Shown here piece after piece: positions 1 to 7,979 of a DNA stretch of 35,131 nt. The notes beneath the pieces are model-generated. The model had not been told where the DNA came from. It made no database searches and worked only from the letters and a program-made list of their open reading frames with translations. The translations under genes and the position numbers were made by a program. The DNA lies in contig CAZHTS010000052.1 in assembly GCA_964535315.1 (NCBI GenBank), positions 1 through 35,131 on the forward strand. The letters are read 5' to 3'. Each line of letters starts with the position of its first letter. Within the stretch, counting starts at the first letter, position 1. The DNA comes from CAZHTS01 sp964535315 (lineage in GTDB: Bacteria > Chloroflexota > Anaerolineae > Anaerolineales > Anaerolineaceae).

Positions 1-100
1 GCCCCGCACCCTACGGCAGACACCCACATACCCTCCCCACAGACACATTGCCGGCGATATTCGTGGGCACCCCCGCCGGAACACGCCCGTGCGCGCCGCT

Positions 101-547
101 CTACCGATCGATCGATTTGATCTTCAGCATGCGGACGACCAGTTCGATCAATGGCACGGCCGCGGCGGCCGTCAGGCCCAGGCGCAGGGCAAACAGGAGT
201 GGGTCGGGCGCGGAGAGCGGCGGGACGGAGGCAATCTGCGCCAGCGGCAGGAGGAAGGCCGGCCCGGCCACCATGTAGAACAACAACAGGCTGGTTGCCA
301 CCGTCAGTACGTCGGCGAAGCGCCGCGTGCCCGCTTGCCAGCGGCCCTGGCGCATCAGGATGGCGTTGAGCAGCAAGGTGGCCAGCCAGCATACGTTCCA
401 CCACGGCAGGTAGTCGCTGGCGAAAGCCGGCGCCAGGATGGGGGCGAAGCGCCACTGGCCGCCGGTGAACGTGACGACGCCGACCAGCTTAGGATACAGG
501 TTCAACACCAGCATCAGCCCGGTTTCTCCGACCGTCTTGCCAACCCT
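101..547 (-). pseudogene. 5'-truncated integral membrane protein remnant (HAAS-domain-like family)
   Basis: The open frame runs from a stop at 548-550 to the stop at 101. The only ATG (512-514) would give 137 residues, with no convincing ribosome site. The translation has about three hydrophobic segments and a tail containing LPWWN, then LLNAILMRQGRW and GTRR. From memory this resembles the C-terminal half of membrane proteins of Chloroflexota that begin with a cytosolic HAAS-type signalling domain; that N-terminal half is absent. Only about 50 bases separate the frame's upstream stop from the oppositely oriented flavodoxin-ferredoxin gene at 598, so the missing part cannot be nearby. I read it as a degraded remnant, but a genuine short membrane protein starting at 514 remains possible. 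Bases 1-100 downstream hold nothing I recognise. Confidence 0.5.
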
Positions 548-597
548 CTATTTGTCCACCAGGGTGTTACACTGAAAGAAAAAGAGACGAGGAAAGA

Positions 598-1329
598 ATG
601 AACGGGATCATCTACTACCACTCCAACACGGGAATCACCCGCACCACAGCGCAGGAACTCGCCCAGCAGCTGCCGGCCGTCCAATTCGATTTATACGACG
701 TCGCCGGCGGCAATATTCCCGACCCCGGACGTTATGCGGTGGCGGGGTTTGCCAGCTGGACGTATTTCCTGGGGCTGCCGCCTTTCTTTCAGCAGTTTTT
801 GTGCGACCTGCCGTTCCAGGCGCAAAAACCGGCCTTTGTGCTCAGCACCTTTGGCATGATGGCCGGCCAGGCGCTGCTGCGCATGGAGAAAATTCTGTCG
901 GGTAAGGGTTTTCTCCTGCTGGGCGGGCACGCCCTGCACACCCGTGAAAGTTACCCGCCCTACATCCAGAAAGGCTGGGATAGCGCCAACGCCCCCTCGC
1001 CCGAGGAACGCGCCCGCTTCCAGCAGTTTGCCGCTGCCCTGAACGAACAACTGGCGGCGCTGGCCGGCGGGCGGCTGCCGGTGCGCGGTAAGATCAGGGC
1101 CGGGCTGCTCGAACGCATCATCCGGCCCTATTCTGTCGAAAAGGCGCGCAAAGAATTGGGCCGCTGGCGGGTTGACCCGCAGCGTTGTACCGGCTGCGGC
1201 GTCTGCCAGCAGGCCTGCCTGTATCACGCCATCCAGATGAACGGCGTGCCGCACTTCGACGCCCAGGCGTGCTGCGCCTGTTGGGCGTGCTACCAGCACT
1301 GCCCGCAACAGGCCATTACTAATACATGA
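598..1329 (+). CDS. EFR1-family flavodoxin-ferredoxin fusion protein
   Basis: This 243-residue protein joins a flavodoxin-like domain (about residues 1-160, with phosphate-loop-like SNTGITR at 9-15) to a C-terminal bacterial ferredoxin domain (about 190-243). The ferredoxin part has two complete CxxCxxCxxxC clusters, C197/C200/C203/C207 and C225/C228/C231/C235, so it should carry two [4Fe-4S] centres. Such proteins are expected to pass electrons between FMN and iron-sulfur centres in the cytoplasm; the partner is not known and no redox gene lies beside it. GAGGAAAG sits just upstream of the ATG and fixes the start. The stop overlaps the end of the convergent kinase gene by 11 bases, leaving no room for a terminator between them. 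Confidence 0.88.
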   Translation: MNGIIYYHSNTGITRTTAQELAQQLPAVQFDLYDVAGGNIPDPGRYAVAGFASWTYFLGLPPFFQQFLCDLPFQAQKPAFVLSTFGMMAGQALLRMEKILSGKGFLLLGGHALHTRESYPPYIQKGWDSANAPSPEERARFQQFAAALNEQLAALAGGRLPVRGKIRAGLLERIIRPYSVEKARKELGRWRVDPQRCTGCGVCQQACLYHAIQMNGVPHFDAQACCACWACYQHCPQQAITNT

Positions 1330-2644
1330 TGTAGTCGATGGCCACGAAGCGTACGTCTTCCGCGGTGTTCACCCCCATGTCCATCACGCTCACATCAATG
1401 GTTTTCCCGTTGGCGGCGTCATCGAAGAGCAGGCGCAGGCTGGCTTCGTCCATGTAGGTGGAATAAATCCGCTCCACCCAGCCCTGTTGCTCGAACTTCT
1501 GACGGTAAAACAGGAGCAGTTCTTTGTTCGATAGTTTGGTGTTGAAGGTGATGCGCTCGCTCTTGGCGGCCTTGCTCACATTCCAGGCGTCGGCCGGCAG
1601 CGGAAAATCGGTCTGAACCGGGGGGAGGACGGCTGCCTGTTCTTTGGCGGTAAACGCCCCGGCCTGATAGGCGACGAACAACCCGCCCAGGCCGAGAACC
1701 AACATAAGCAGGACGAGAAGGACGGCTCGCCGCGGCAACGCCGCCGGGCGACGGGTGGCGGGAACGCGGCGCGTGGGAGCCGTCGGGCCCGCCGCCGTTT
1801 GGGTCTGTTGCGCCCCGGCGCTGCCGGCTACCGCCGCCCGGAAGGCCGCCGCCAGTTCGGCGCCGCTCTGGTAGCGGTCGGCGGGCTCTTTGGCCAGCGC
1901 CTTGAGGATCACCCGCTCGACCGCCTCGGGCAGGTCGGGGTTGATGCTGCGCGGCATGGGCAGCGGGCTGTAGAGGTGCTCGATGATCACCGCCACCGGC
2001 GTTTCGGCGATAAACGGCACGCGTCCGGTGGCCATCTCGTACAGGATGATCCCCAGCGCATACAGGTCGGCGCGCCCGTCCAGCGGGTCGCCCTTACATT
2101 GTTCGGGCGCCATGTAGGCGGGGGTGCCCAGCACGGCGCCGGTGGCGGTCAGTTTATCTGTGCCTTCCACCACGCGGGCGATGCCAAAATCGGTCAGCAG
2201 GCAGTTTTGGCCGGCGTCGATCAGGATATTGCTGGGTTTGACGTCGCGATGGACGATACCCTGGGTGTGGGCGTAATCCAGGGCGTCGCCCACCTGCGAC
2301 AACACCCGTTCGATCTGATCGTAGGGCAGCATGGCGCCTTCCAGCAGTTTGCCCAGGGTGCCGCTTTCCAGGTAGGGCATGACAATATAGGTATAACCGT
2401 CCGCCTCGCCGTAATCGAACACGGGCAGAATATGGGGGTGCTGCAAACGGGCCAGCACTTTGGCCTCGCGCTGGAAGCGGGTGATAAATTCCAGGTCCTG
2501 GGTGAAGTGGCGCGGTAGAATTTTGAGCGCCACGCTGCGATCCACGCCGGGTTGATACCCCTGGTAGACGGAGGCCATTCCGCCCTCTCCCAGCGGCCCG
2601 ATGACGCGATAGGGGCCCATTTGTTTACCGGTCAGGTCTTCCAT
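1319..2644 (-). CDS. Transmembrane Ser/Thr protein kinase with extracytoplasmic C-terminal domain
   Basis: This is a Hanks-type kinase of 441 residues. The kinase domain (about 12-270) has all key elements: glycine loop GEGGMASVYQG (19-29), VALK with K41, HRDVKPSN with catalytic D134, DFG at 152-154, and GTPAYMAPEQ. After a Thr/Ala/Arg/Pro linker there is one membrane helix (about 307-327) and an extracytoplasmic domain of about 100 residues with no PASTA or WD repeats. The frame is open upstream to 2701, but the ATG at 2644 is preceded by AAGGAGT and begins directly before the kinase fold, so I use it. It lies 31 bases after the LRR lipoprotein gene, and the two probably share a transcript. 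The kinase likely phosphorylates cytoplasmic targets in response to an outside signal; substrate and ligand are unknown. Confidence 0.92.
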   Translation of the reverse strand: MEDLTGKQMGPYRVIGPLGEGGMASVYQGYQPGVDRSVALKILPRHFTQDLEFITRFQREAKVLARLQHPHILPVFDYGEADGYTYIVMPYLESGTLGKLLEGAMLPYDQIERVLSQVGDALDYAHTQGIVHRDVKPSNILIDAGQNCLLTDFGIARVVEGTDKLTATGAVLGTPAYMAPEQCKGDPLDGRADLYALGIILYEMATGRVPFIAETPVAVIIEHLYSPLPMPRSINPDLPEAVERVILKALAKEPADRYQSGAELAAAFRAAVAGSAGAQQTQTAAGPTAPTRRVPATRRPAALPRRAVLLVLLMLVLGLGGLFVAYQAGAFTAKEQAAVLPPVQTDFPLPADAWNVSKAAKSERITFNTKLSNKELLLFYRQKFEQQGWVERIYSTYMDEASLRLLFDDAANGKTIDVSVMDMGVNTAEDVRFVAIDYIMY

Positions 2645-2675
2645 GAAAAATGACTCCTTGAAAATATGCCCCCAT

Positions 2676-4265
2676 CTAGGGCGCAGTTGGGGTGGCGGCA
2701 AGCGGGTTGCCGTCGACCTTGAGCATCACCAGCCCGGGCAGACGGTCGAGTTCGGCCGGCAGGGCGGTCAGGCGGTTGTTCTCCAGCCAGAGCCATTGCA
2801 GGCGGCGTAAACGGCTCATGCCGGCCGGCAATTCGCTGATCTGGTTGTTATCCAGGATGAGTTTGCACAGGTTCGACAGGCCGCCGATCTCGGCCGGCAG
2901 GGCCGTCAGGCGGTTGTTTTGGACGTCCAGTTCGTATAACTCAACCAGGCCGCCGATCTGCGGCGGCAGGCTGTCCAGGCGGTTGTCGCTTAGCTGCAAA
3001 CGAACGAGTTTGCGTAACTGCCCGATTTCGGGCGGCAGGCGGTCGATCTGGTTGTGATCCAGGTAGAGCCATTCCAGGCCGCGCAGCTGGCCGATTTCGG
3101 CCGGCAGGGTGCGCAGGCGGTTATTGTGCGCCAGCAGGAATTGCAGCCGCGTCAGGCGGCCCAGGCCGGCGGGCAGTTCGTCGAGCTGGTTCATCGAGAC
3201 GTTCAGGTGTTTGAGAAAGGTCAGGGCGCCCACTTCGCCGGGGAGGGCGGCCAATTGATTGCGTCCCAGGTTGAGTTCCAGCAGCAACGGCAGGCGGGTC
3301 ACCGCCAGCGGGAACCGGCGCAGCTGGTTCCCGCTCAGGTCGAGCACCCGCAGCTTTTTGAGATTGGCAATCTCTTGCGGCAGTTCGCTCAGGCGGTTAT
3401 CGTTCAGGCGCAGCGTGACCAGTTCGCTGAGCTGGCCGATTTCGGGCGGCAGGGCGCTGATCTCCCAGTACCCCAGGTTGAGTTCGGTCACACCGTCGCG
3501 GGCGGCCTGGGCGATCAATTCCTTGAGCTTGGCGGCCGGCAGGGCCGAGGCCAGCAGTTGTTGGCGGGCCAGGATGTGGGTCATCAGGGCGGGCGAATTT
3601 AATAACTCGGGCGGCAGCCTGGAAAACACATCTTCGTTCTGGTTGGCGCCGACGTACACATTTTTGAGCTCGGGCAGGTGCGTCACCTCGGCCGGCAGTT
3701 GCGTGTCGGCGGTGACCGCCAGCAGTTGTAATTTGCGTAGTTTCAGGACGACGGGCGGCAGGCTGGTAAAACCGGTATCGCCCAGCCACAGACTGGTCAA
3801 CGCTTCCAGCTGCGCCAGTTCGGCGGGGAGCTCTTGCAGCGGATTGCTGTTGAGGTTGAGGGTTTGCAACCCGGTCAACTGGCCGATTTCGGCCGGCAGG
3901 CGCCGCAGCCGGTTGTGATCCAGGCGCAGGGCGCGTAGTTGCGTGAGTTTGCCGATCTCGGGCGGCAGTTCGCTCAAACCGCGGTTCGACCAATCCAGGC
4001 TGGTGGCCTGCTCGTTGGCGGCCTGTTCGATCTCGGCGAGCAACTCCTGGCGTGAGGGCGGCTCCGGCGGTCGGGGCGTGGCCGTGGGAGAAGGCTCCGG
4101 CGCGGGGCTGGCGGTCGGAGCCGGGCTGGGGCTGGCGGTGGACGGCGGGGCCGGGCTGGGGGTGGGGGATGCTGGAACGCTGGCAGGGGCGCAGCCGCTG
4201 GCGGGCAGAACGAGCGCCACAATGAGGATGGCGCTCAGCCCAATGTTAAAAAATCGGTCGGGCAT
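2676..4265 (-). CDS. Leucine-rich-repeat lipoprotein
   Basis: This is a 529-residue predicted lipoprotein. A signal peptide ends in PASG with lipidated Cys25, followed by a Pro/Ala/Ser/Thr-rich linker to about residue 70. The rest is made of LRRs of the LPxEIGxLxxLxxLxLxxNxL type: about five repeats, an irregular island of roughly 80 residues, then about ten or eleven regular repeats to the C terminus. The start at 4265 is chosen over the longer frame (4298) because AAAGGAA precedes it and it leads straight into the signal peptide; it also removes an overlap with the acetyltransferase gene. LRR solenoids bind proteins or glycans, so an exported one next to a membrane kinase suggests a ligand-sensing partner; that is inference. 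The LRR DNA is internally repetitive but is not a separate repeat element. Confidence 0.88.
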   Translation of the reverse strand: MPDRFFNIGLSAILIVALVLPASGCAPASVPASPTPSPAPPSTASPSPAPTASPAPEPSPTATPRPPEPPSRQELLAEIEQAANEQATSLDWSNRGLSELPPEIGKLTQLRALRLDHNRLRRLPAEIGQLTGLQTLNLNSNPLQELPAELAQLEALTSLWLGDTGFTSLPPVVLKLRKLQLLAVTADTQLPAEVTHLPELKNVYVGANQNEDVFSRLPPELLNSPALMTHILARQQLLASALPAAKLKELIAQAARDGVTELNLGYWEISALPPEIGQLSELVTLRLNDNRLSELPQEIANLKKLRVLDLSGNQLRRFPLAVTRLPLLLELNLGRNQLAALPGEVGALTFLKHLNVSMNQLDELPAGLGRLTRLQFLLAHNNRLRTLPAEIGQLRGLEWLYLDHNQIDRLPPEIGQLRKLVRLQLSDNRLDSLPPQIGGLVELYELDVQNNRLTALPAEIGGLSNLCKLILDNNQISELPAGMSRLRRLQWLWLENNRLTALPAELDRLPGLVMLKVDGNPLAATPTAP

Positions 4266-4279
4266 CTTTTTTATTTCCT

Positions 4280-5206
4280 TTACCACACCCGCACCCACGG
4301 CTCCAGCGAGGCGTAGCTCTCAAAGCCCACCGAAGCGTACAATCCGCCGGCAGCGGTGGAATACGAGCCGATATACCCCAGCGTGGCGCCCAACGCCTTG
4401 AGCCGGCGCAGCCCCTCGCAGACCACCACCGTGCCCAGTCCGCGGCGCTGCCAGGCAGGATCCACCCCGACCGGGTCGAACATCCCGGTGCGGGTCACGT
4501 CATCGAACCACACGGTGCAGAAGGCCACGTGGGCGCCTTCGGGATCGGCGATCACCACGTCTAGATCGCGGCGGTAGAGCGGGGCGCTCTGCACGTTGCG
4601 ATACCACTGCCAGCCCTGGTAATGCTCGTCCGGCTCGTCGGGATGAAAGGCGCGCCACGAGACCCAACTGCGCGCCGGCAGTTCATCCTCGTCGCCCAGG
4701 GTGCGTACCACCAGTCCGTCTGGCGGTGGGGCAGGCGGGATGGGGGCGCTGAGATCGCGCCAGCGCATCGCCTCGGGCTGCCCCTGGGGGCGGTAACCGC
4801 GCCGGCGCAGCAGAGCGCGGCGCAACTCGTCGTCGGTGCAGGCCCACACACACAGACGGCGCTGCCCATCCGGGCCGCTGACGGCGAGCTGCTCCTCGGC
4901 CACCGCCAGCATTTCCGCTTCGAGGCGCTCGTCGCGCTGCTGTGGGTGTACCTGCAAGAAGGCCTCGCCCTGCCCCTCGGGGTGCAGCGCGGCAACCAGA
5001 TCGCCGTTGGTCGTTTCCCAAAGAAAGACCACATCTTCCAGACGGTCGTGGGTGATATTTGCCACGCCGTGCCAGCGCCAGTAATCCAGGCGGGCAACGT
5101 GCCAGCTGCGCTGTTGCATGGCGTTGAGCGGCAGCACGGCGCGCAACAAGGCGCGCAGGCGTTGGTAATCTTGTTCGCTTTGATAAGGGCGCATTTTCGG
5201 CGGCAT
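4280..5206 (-). CDS. GNAT-family N-acetyltransferase
   Basis: This 308-residue protein has a clear acetyl-CoA-binding motif near its C terminus (about 247-262: GVDPAWQRRGLGT, the R/QxxGxG/A signature), followed by the helix CEGLRRLKALGA and GYIGSYSTAAGGLYASVGF, which is typical of motif B. The N-terminal half looks like a second, degenerate GNAT fold, so it may be a tandem-GNAT enzyme. The acceptor substrate cannot be read from sequence. A good ribosome site (TAGGAG) lies five bases before the ATG at 5206. It is the first gene of a minus-strand run; the LRR lipoprotein gene begins 14 bases after its stop and the kinase gene follows, so all three are probably cotranscribed. Confidence 0.85.
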   Translation of the reverse strand: MPPKMRPYQSEQDYQRLRALLRAVLPLNAMQQRSWHVARLDYWRWHGVANITHDRLEDVVFLWETTNGDLVAALHPEGQGEAFLQVHPQQRDERLEAEMLAVAEEQLAVSGPDGQRRLCVWACTDDELRRALLRRRGYRPQGQPEAMRWRDLSAPIPPAPPPDGLVVRTLGDEDELPARSWVSWRAFHPDEPDEHYQGWQWYRNVQSAPLYRRDLDVVIADPEGAHVAFCTVWFDDVTRTGMFDPVGVDPAWQRRGLGTVVVCEGLRRLKALGATLGYIGSYSTAAGGLYASVGFESYASLEPWVRVW

Positions 5207-5231
5207 CTTCGCTCCTACCCGGCGGGTTCGC

Positions 5232-5783
5232 TCAACGGTTAAGCAAAAACTCGGCCGTACGGGTGGTTAAATGTCCGGTCAGAAATTGCAGGCGATCCAA
5301 TACGGCGGTGGGCGGGATGGTAAACGCCACCCAGCCGCGCGCCAGCATCCCTTTGACAATAAATCGCTCACCGCCCAGCGCCGGACGCCCGCGTTTTTCG
5401 TAGAATGCGGTCAACATGGCCGGGTCGTAGGTGTAGCCGTCTTTGTCAAACAGCACCCACTGGCCGCGCCGGCAGCTTAAGGTCTCCTCGCTGTTGTTGC
5501 GATAGACCACATCGGCGTAGAAGAGGCGCTGCCCGTCTACGTTTTCGTCCTGGATGGTATGCACCAGGATTTCATATTGCCCCACCCGCAGCCATTGCTG
5601 CAACTGCTGCGAACAGGTGTACGCCGGGTTGACCTGTTCGCGCTCCGCCGGCTTTAGATCGCGGGCCTTGTGTTCGAGGATGTAGGCGTTGCCACAGTGA
5701 TCGCACGAAAATTGTTTGCTGTCCCCGGCAATATTTAATTTAGCGCCACAGGTGGGACATTTGAGCGCGACGAGATGAGACAT
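5232..5783 (-). CDS. Zinc-ribbon protein of unknown function
   Basis: This is a 183-residue protein with an N-terminal zinc ribbon, CPTC (about residue 9) and CDHC about 18 residues later, giving four cysteine ligands. The remaining 140 residues are a soluble domain with YEILVHTIQDENVDGQRLFYADVVYRNN-like beta-strand character (quoted in part), resembling the DUF4352-type beta-sandwich only in general style; I do not assign a family. The frame is open upstream to 6254, but that stretch is antisense to the neighbouring plus-strand gene. AAGGA eight bases before the ATG at 5783 marks the true start. It is transcribed divergently from the gene at 5898, and TATAAT (complement of 5821-5826) is a likely -10 for it. 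Confidence 0.7.
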   Translation of the reverse strand: MSHLVALKCPTCGAKLNIAGDSKQFSCDHCGNAYILEHKARDLKPAEREQVNPAYTCSQQLQQWLRVGQYEILVHTIQDENVDGQRLFYADVVYRNNSEETLSCRRGQWVLFDKDGYTYDPAMLTAFYEKRGRPALGGERFIVKGMLARGWVAFTIPPTAVLDRLQFLTGHLTTRTAEFLLNR

Positions 5784-5834
5784 GCTGGTCCTTATAAAGT
5801 GAAAAAAGTCATTTGTGTAAATTATACCAGTGGA

Positions 5835-5864
5835 TTGTTTCTTGCCTGGCTGCAATTGTATAAT
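5835..5864 (+). promoter_or_regulatory. Promoter for the 5898-7006 gene pair, in a divergent region
   Basis: TTGTTT at 5835-5840 and a perfect TATAAT at 5859-5864 are 18 bases apart, followed about 20 bases later by the ribosome site AAGGAGG of the gene at 5898. On the other strand the complement of 5821-5826 is also TATAAT, serving the zinc-ribbon gene; no good -35 is seen for it. The whole space between the two genes is AT-rich compared with its surroundings. Confidence 0.55.
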
Positions 5865-5897
5865 AACAGCAAAGCCTGGTTCAAAAGGAGGTCTGTG

Positions 5898-6473
5898 GTG
5901 AACTATGGCGCTCCCCCACCCGCACAACCTTATCCGCCGCCTGTTGGGCGGCGTCCGCTGCGCCGCCCGGCGCGGCGTCCTGCCCGGCGCAGCGGCGGCG
6001 GGCGACGTTTCTGGCTCACCTGTGTCATCCTGCTCGGCCTGAGCTGCTGCGGGCTGTTGGCGCTCGGCGGCGGCGGGTATTATTTGTGGAACTCGGGCGC
6101 CATCGGGCAGCGCCAGGTGCTCGAACTGCTGGGACGCGGCCCTGGCGAGACCAACGTGGTCAACCTGGGCGAAACGCCGCTGAGTGTAAAGATCGAACGG
6201 CTCGACGCCGGGGATACGGCGACCGCGCTGCTCGAGACGGCGCTCAACCTCCAACCGATGGACATCGACAGCTTTGTGGTTGAACCGGGACGTTACCGCC
6301 TGGACTTTCAGTTTTCGGGTGGGCAGCCCGAAAGCTGTACGCTGCGCATCGTCAGCGGCGACTTTTACCAGTTCGCCGCCCTGGCCGAGGGGATTGTGAT
6401 TACCAACCAGCGGCAGCCGGCCAGCAGCACGACCGAAATGCGCATCGCCAACTCGCCGTTGTGTAAACAGTAG
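5898..6473 (+). CDS. Single-pass membrane protein of unknown function
   Basis: This 191-residue protein has a Pro-rich start, then a very basic Arg/Pro stretch (about 15-35), one membrane helix (about 38-60, with a CC pair and GGGG) and a C-terminal domain outside the membrane of about 125 residues. I do not recognise the outer domain; its strands and the terms GRYRLDFQFSGG and GDFYQFAAL suggest a small beta fold. The start is GTG: AAGGAGG at 5885-5891 places it at 5898, with GTG at 5895 a close alternative; the longer frame from 5775 runs through the promoter. It is followed 17 bases later by a small lipoprotein gene, and the two form an operon. Confidence 0.65.
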   Translation: MNYGAPPPAQPYPPPVGRRPLRRPARRPARRSGGGRRFWLTCVILLGLSCCGLLALGGGGYYLWNSGAIGQRQVLELLGRGPGETNVVNLGETPLSVKIERLDAGDTATALLETALNLQPMDIDSFVVEPGRYRLDFQFSGGQPESCTLRIVSGDFYQFAALAEGIVITNQRQPASSTTEMRIANSPLCKQ

Positions 6474-6490
6474 ACGAAGGAGAGGACGCC

Positions 6491-7006
6491 ATGAAACTGT
6501 CCCGCCGTACCCTTGCTGCGCTGCTCGTTTTTAGCGCTGTACTGGTGAGCGCCTGCGCCACATTGACGGTGTTCAACGAGACGGATAAAGACGTGCGCGT
6601 CGTGATCCGCGCCCCCGACGCCACCGGCGTCAGGGCCAGCGTGCTGCGCGCCAACGGTTTACGCACGGTCAGCAGCCAGATGGGCGGTTTTTATTACGTC
6701 AGCGTGCTGCCGGATCGTTCTTACCAACAGACTTTGAGCGATCTCAAACTGCGGCTGCAGGCCGCCCTGCTCGACCCCAATCTGCCGGCCCAGGAGGTGC
6801 AGAAAATTCAGCAGGACGTGCTGACGCTGAACCAGAAGATTAAAGAGGCCGAGGAACAGGCCAGAAAAGAGCAGCAGATGTGCTCGGGTACGGTGCTGGA
6901 CTACGGCTCGGTGGACGCCCGGATTTACACCAACAGCCAGGACAAGGTCAGCCTGGCGTGTACGGTGCAGAACCCCGAGGTGGTGTTACCGGTCAGCCCG
7001 GAGTAA
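6491..7006 (+). CDS. Small lipoprotein of unknown function
   Basis: This is a 171-residue predicted lipoprotein: the signal peptide ends in VLVSAC with Cys22 as the lipidation site. The mature part starts with a short beta-rich domain (TLTVFNETDKDVRVVIRAP), and residues about 85-130 form a charged helix, probably a coiled coil, followed by a C-terminal segment with two cysteines that could pair. No family is recognised. AAGGAGAGG before the ATG is a strong ribosome site. The gene follows the single-pass membrane protein by 17 bases, so both may act together at the cell envelope. Its 3' end overlaps the end of the convergent methyltransferase gene by 14 bases. Confidence 0.68.
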   Translation: MKLSRRTLAALLVFSAVLVSACATLTVFNETDKDVRVVIRAPDATGVRASVLRANGLRTVSSQMGGFYYVSVLPDRSYQQTLSDLKLRLQAALLDPNLPAQEVQKIQQDVLTLNQKIKEAEEQARKEQQMCSGTVLDYGSVDARIYTNSQDKVSLACTVQNPEVVLPVSPE

Positions 7007-7970
7007 GCGGCGTTTCGAGCCGCTGGATATGGCAGGCGTAGGCCACGTCGGTCAGTTCGGCCGGTGTGCCGGGGATGTCAAAGCGCTGCACGTGGTAGCC
7101 GTCCAACTGCTCGACGAAGGGCTCGATAAACGGCAGCCCAGGGGTATAGACCAGCCGCCCGCCCGGGCGCAGGGCGCGCAGCATGCGCATAAACGCTTTT
7201 GCCATGCCTGCGGCGCGTTCGTGCGCAAAGCGGTGCTGGAAGTGAAAGTGGGTGGAAAAGGACTGGTGGGATAGGATGATCTGCCAGGCGGACAGGCCGT
7301 AATCGAACTCCAGCCAGTCGGCCCGCTGGCAGCAGGGCAGGTTGGGGGCGTTGCGGTCGATGCCCAGCACCTGCACGCCGCGTTCGTACAGATAACAGCT
7401 CAGCTGCGCCTGGCTGCCGCAGCCCACGTCCAGCAGCGGGCCGCTCAGATCGGGGCTGAGACATAAGATATCCAGCTGGCGGCAGGGCGAATATTCGCCG
7501 CATACCACGGTCTGAAAAAACGCCTCACGCTGTACCGCCGTCCCCGAGAAACGGGCGGCAGCCCGGTCGAGGCCCAGCGACAGGCGCGTCAGGTGCGCCA
7601 CAGTCTCGATCTCGAGCCAGGTATTGAATGCCTCGAACGAGGCCATCTGCCCCAAGGCAACGCCGATGGCATGGTAAAATGCCCCGTATTCCCGGCGCAG
7701 TTCCTGGCGGGCGGTGCGATCCAGATCGAGGTACTGGTTGCGGCTGTAGACGAAGTCCTTGACCTGCTGGATGCTGTGATCCGTCAGATCGTGCAGCGTC
7801 GTTTCGTCGGTCAACAATACCGCCAGTTCCTGGCGCTGGGCGTGCACCCAGCGCGCCTGCGTTGCCAGGTTGTGGTGGTGCAGTTCGGTGCGGTGGACAA
7901 AGTCGGTCAGGCTTTCTCCGACCCGGTTGTGCATACGTTCGTCGATCAGCGCCAGAACGTTTTCTTTCAT
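6993..7970 (-). CDS. SAM-dependent methyltransferase with long helical N-terminal domain
   Basis: This 325-residue protein has a class I methyltransferase domain in its C-terminal half: motif I LLDVGCGSQ at 179-187, an acidic residue ending strand 2 (VLGIDRN), and LRALRPGGRLVYTPG as the post-motif strand. The first 160 residues are helical and contain HRTELHHHNLATQARWVHAQR; I do not recognise this domain, and the substrate is unknown. AAGGGG precedes the ATG. It begins 9 bases after the stop of the DUF2785 gene, so the two form one operon. Its end overlaps that of the convergent small lipoprotein gene. Confidence 0.8.
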   Translation of the reverse strand: MKENVLALIDERMHNRVGESLTDFVHRTELHHHNLATQARWVHAQRQELAVLLTDETTLHDLTDHSIQQVKDFVYSRNQYLDLDRTARQELRREYGAFYHAIGVALGQMASFEAFNTWLEIETVAHLTRLSLGLDRAAARFSGTAVQREAFFQTVVCGEYSPCRQLDILCLSPDLSGPLLDVGCGSQAQLSCYLYERGVQVLGIDRNAPNLPCCQRADWLEFDYGLSAWQIILSHQSFSTHFHFQHRFAHERAAGMAKAFMRMLRALRPGGRLVYTPGLPFIEPFVEQLDGYHVQRFDIPGTPAELTDVAYACHIQRLETPLTPG

Positions 7971-7979
7971 TTTTCCCCT

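Noticed and set aside
2676..4000. Regularly spaced DNA repeats resembling an array
   Set aside because: They are degenerate codon repeats of the LRR units (about 69 bp) in an open frame, not identical CRISPR repeats with unique spacers.
5784..6254. N-terminal extension of the zinc-ribbon gene to 6254
   Set aside because: It would cross the divergent promoter and run antisense to the gene at 5898; a good ribosome site supports the start at 5783.
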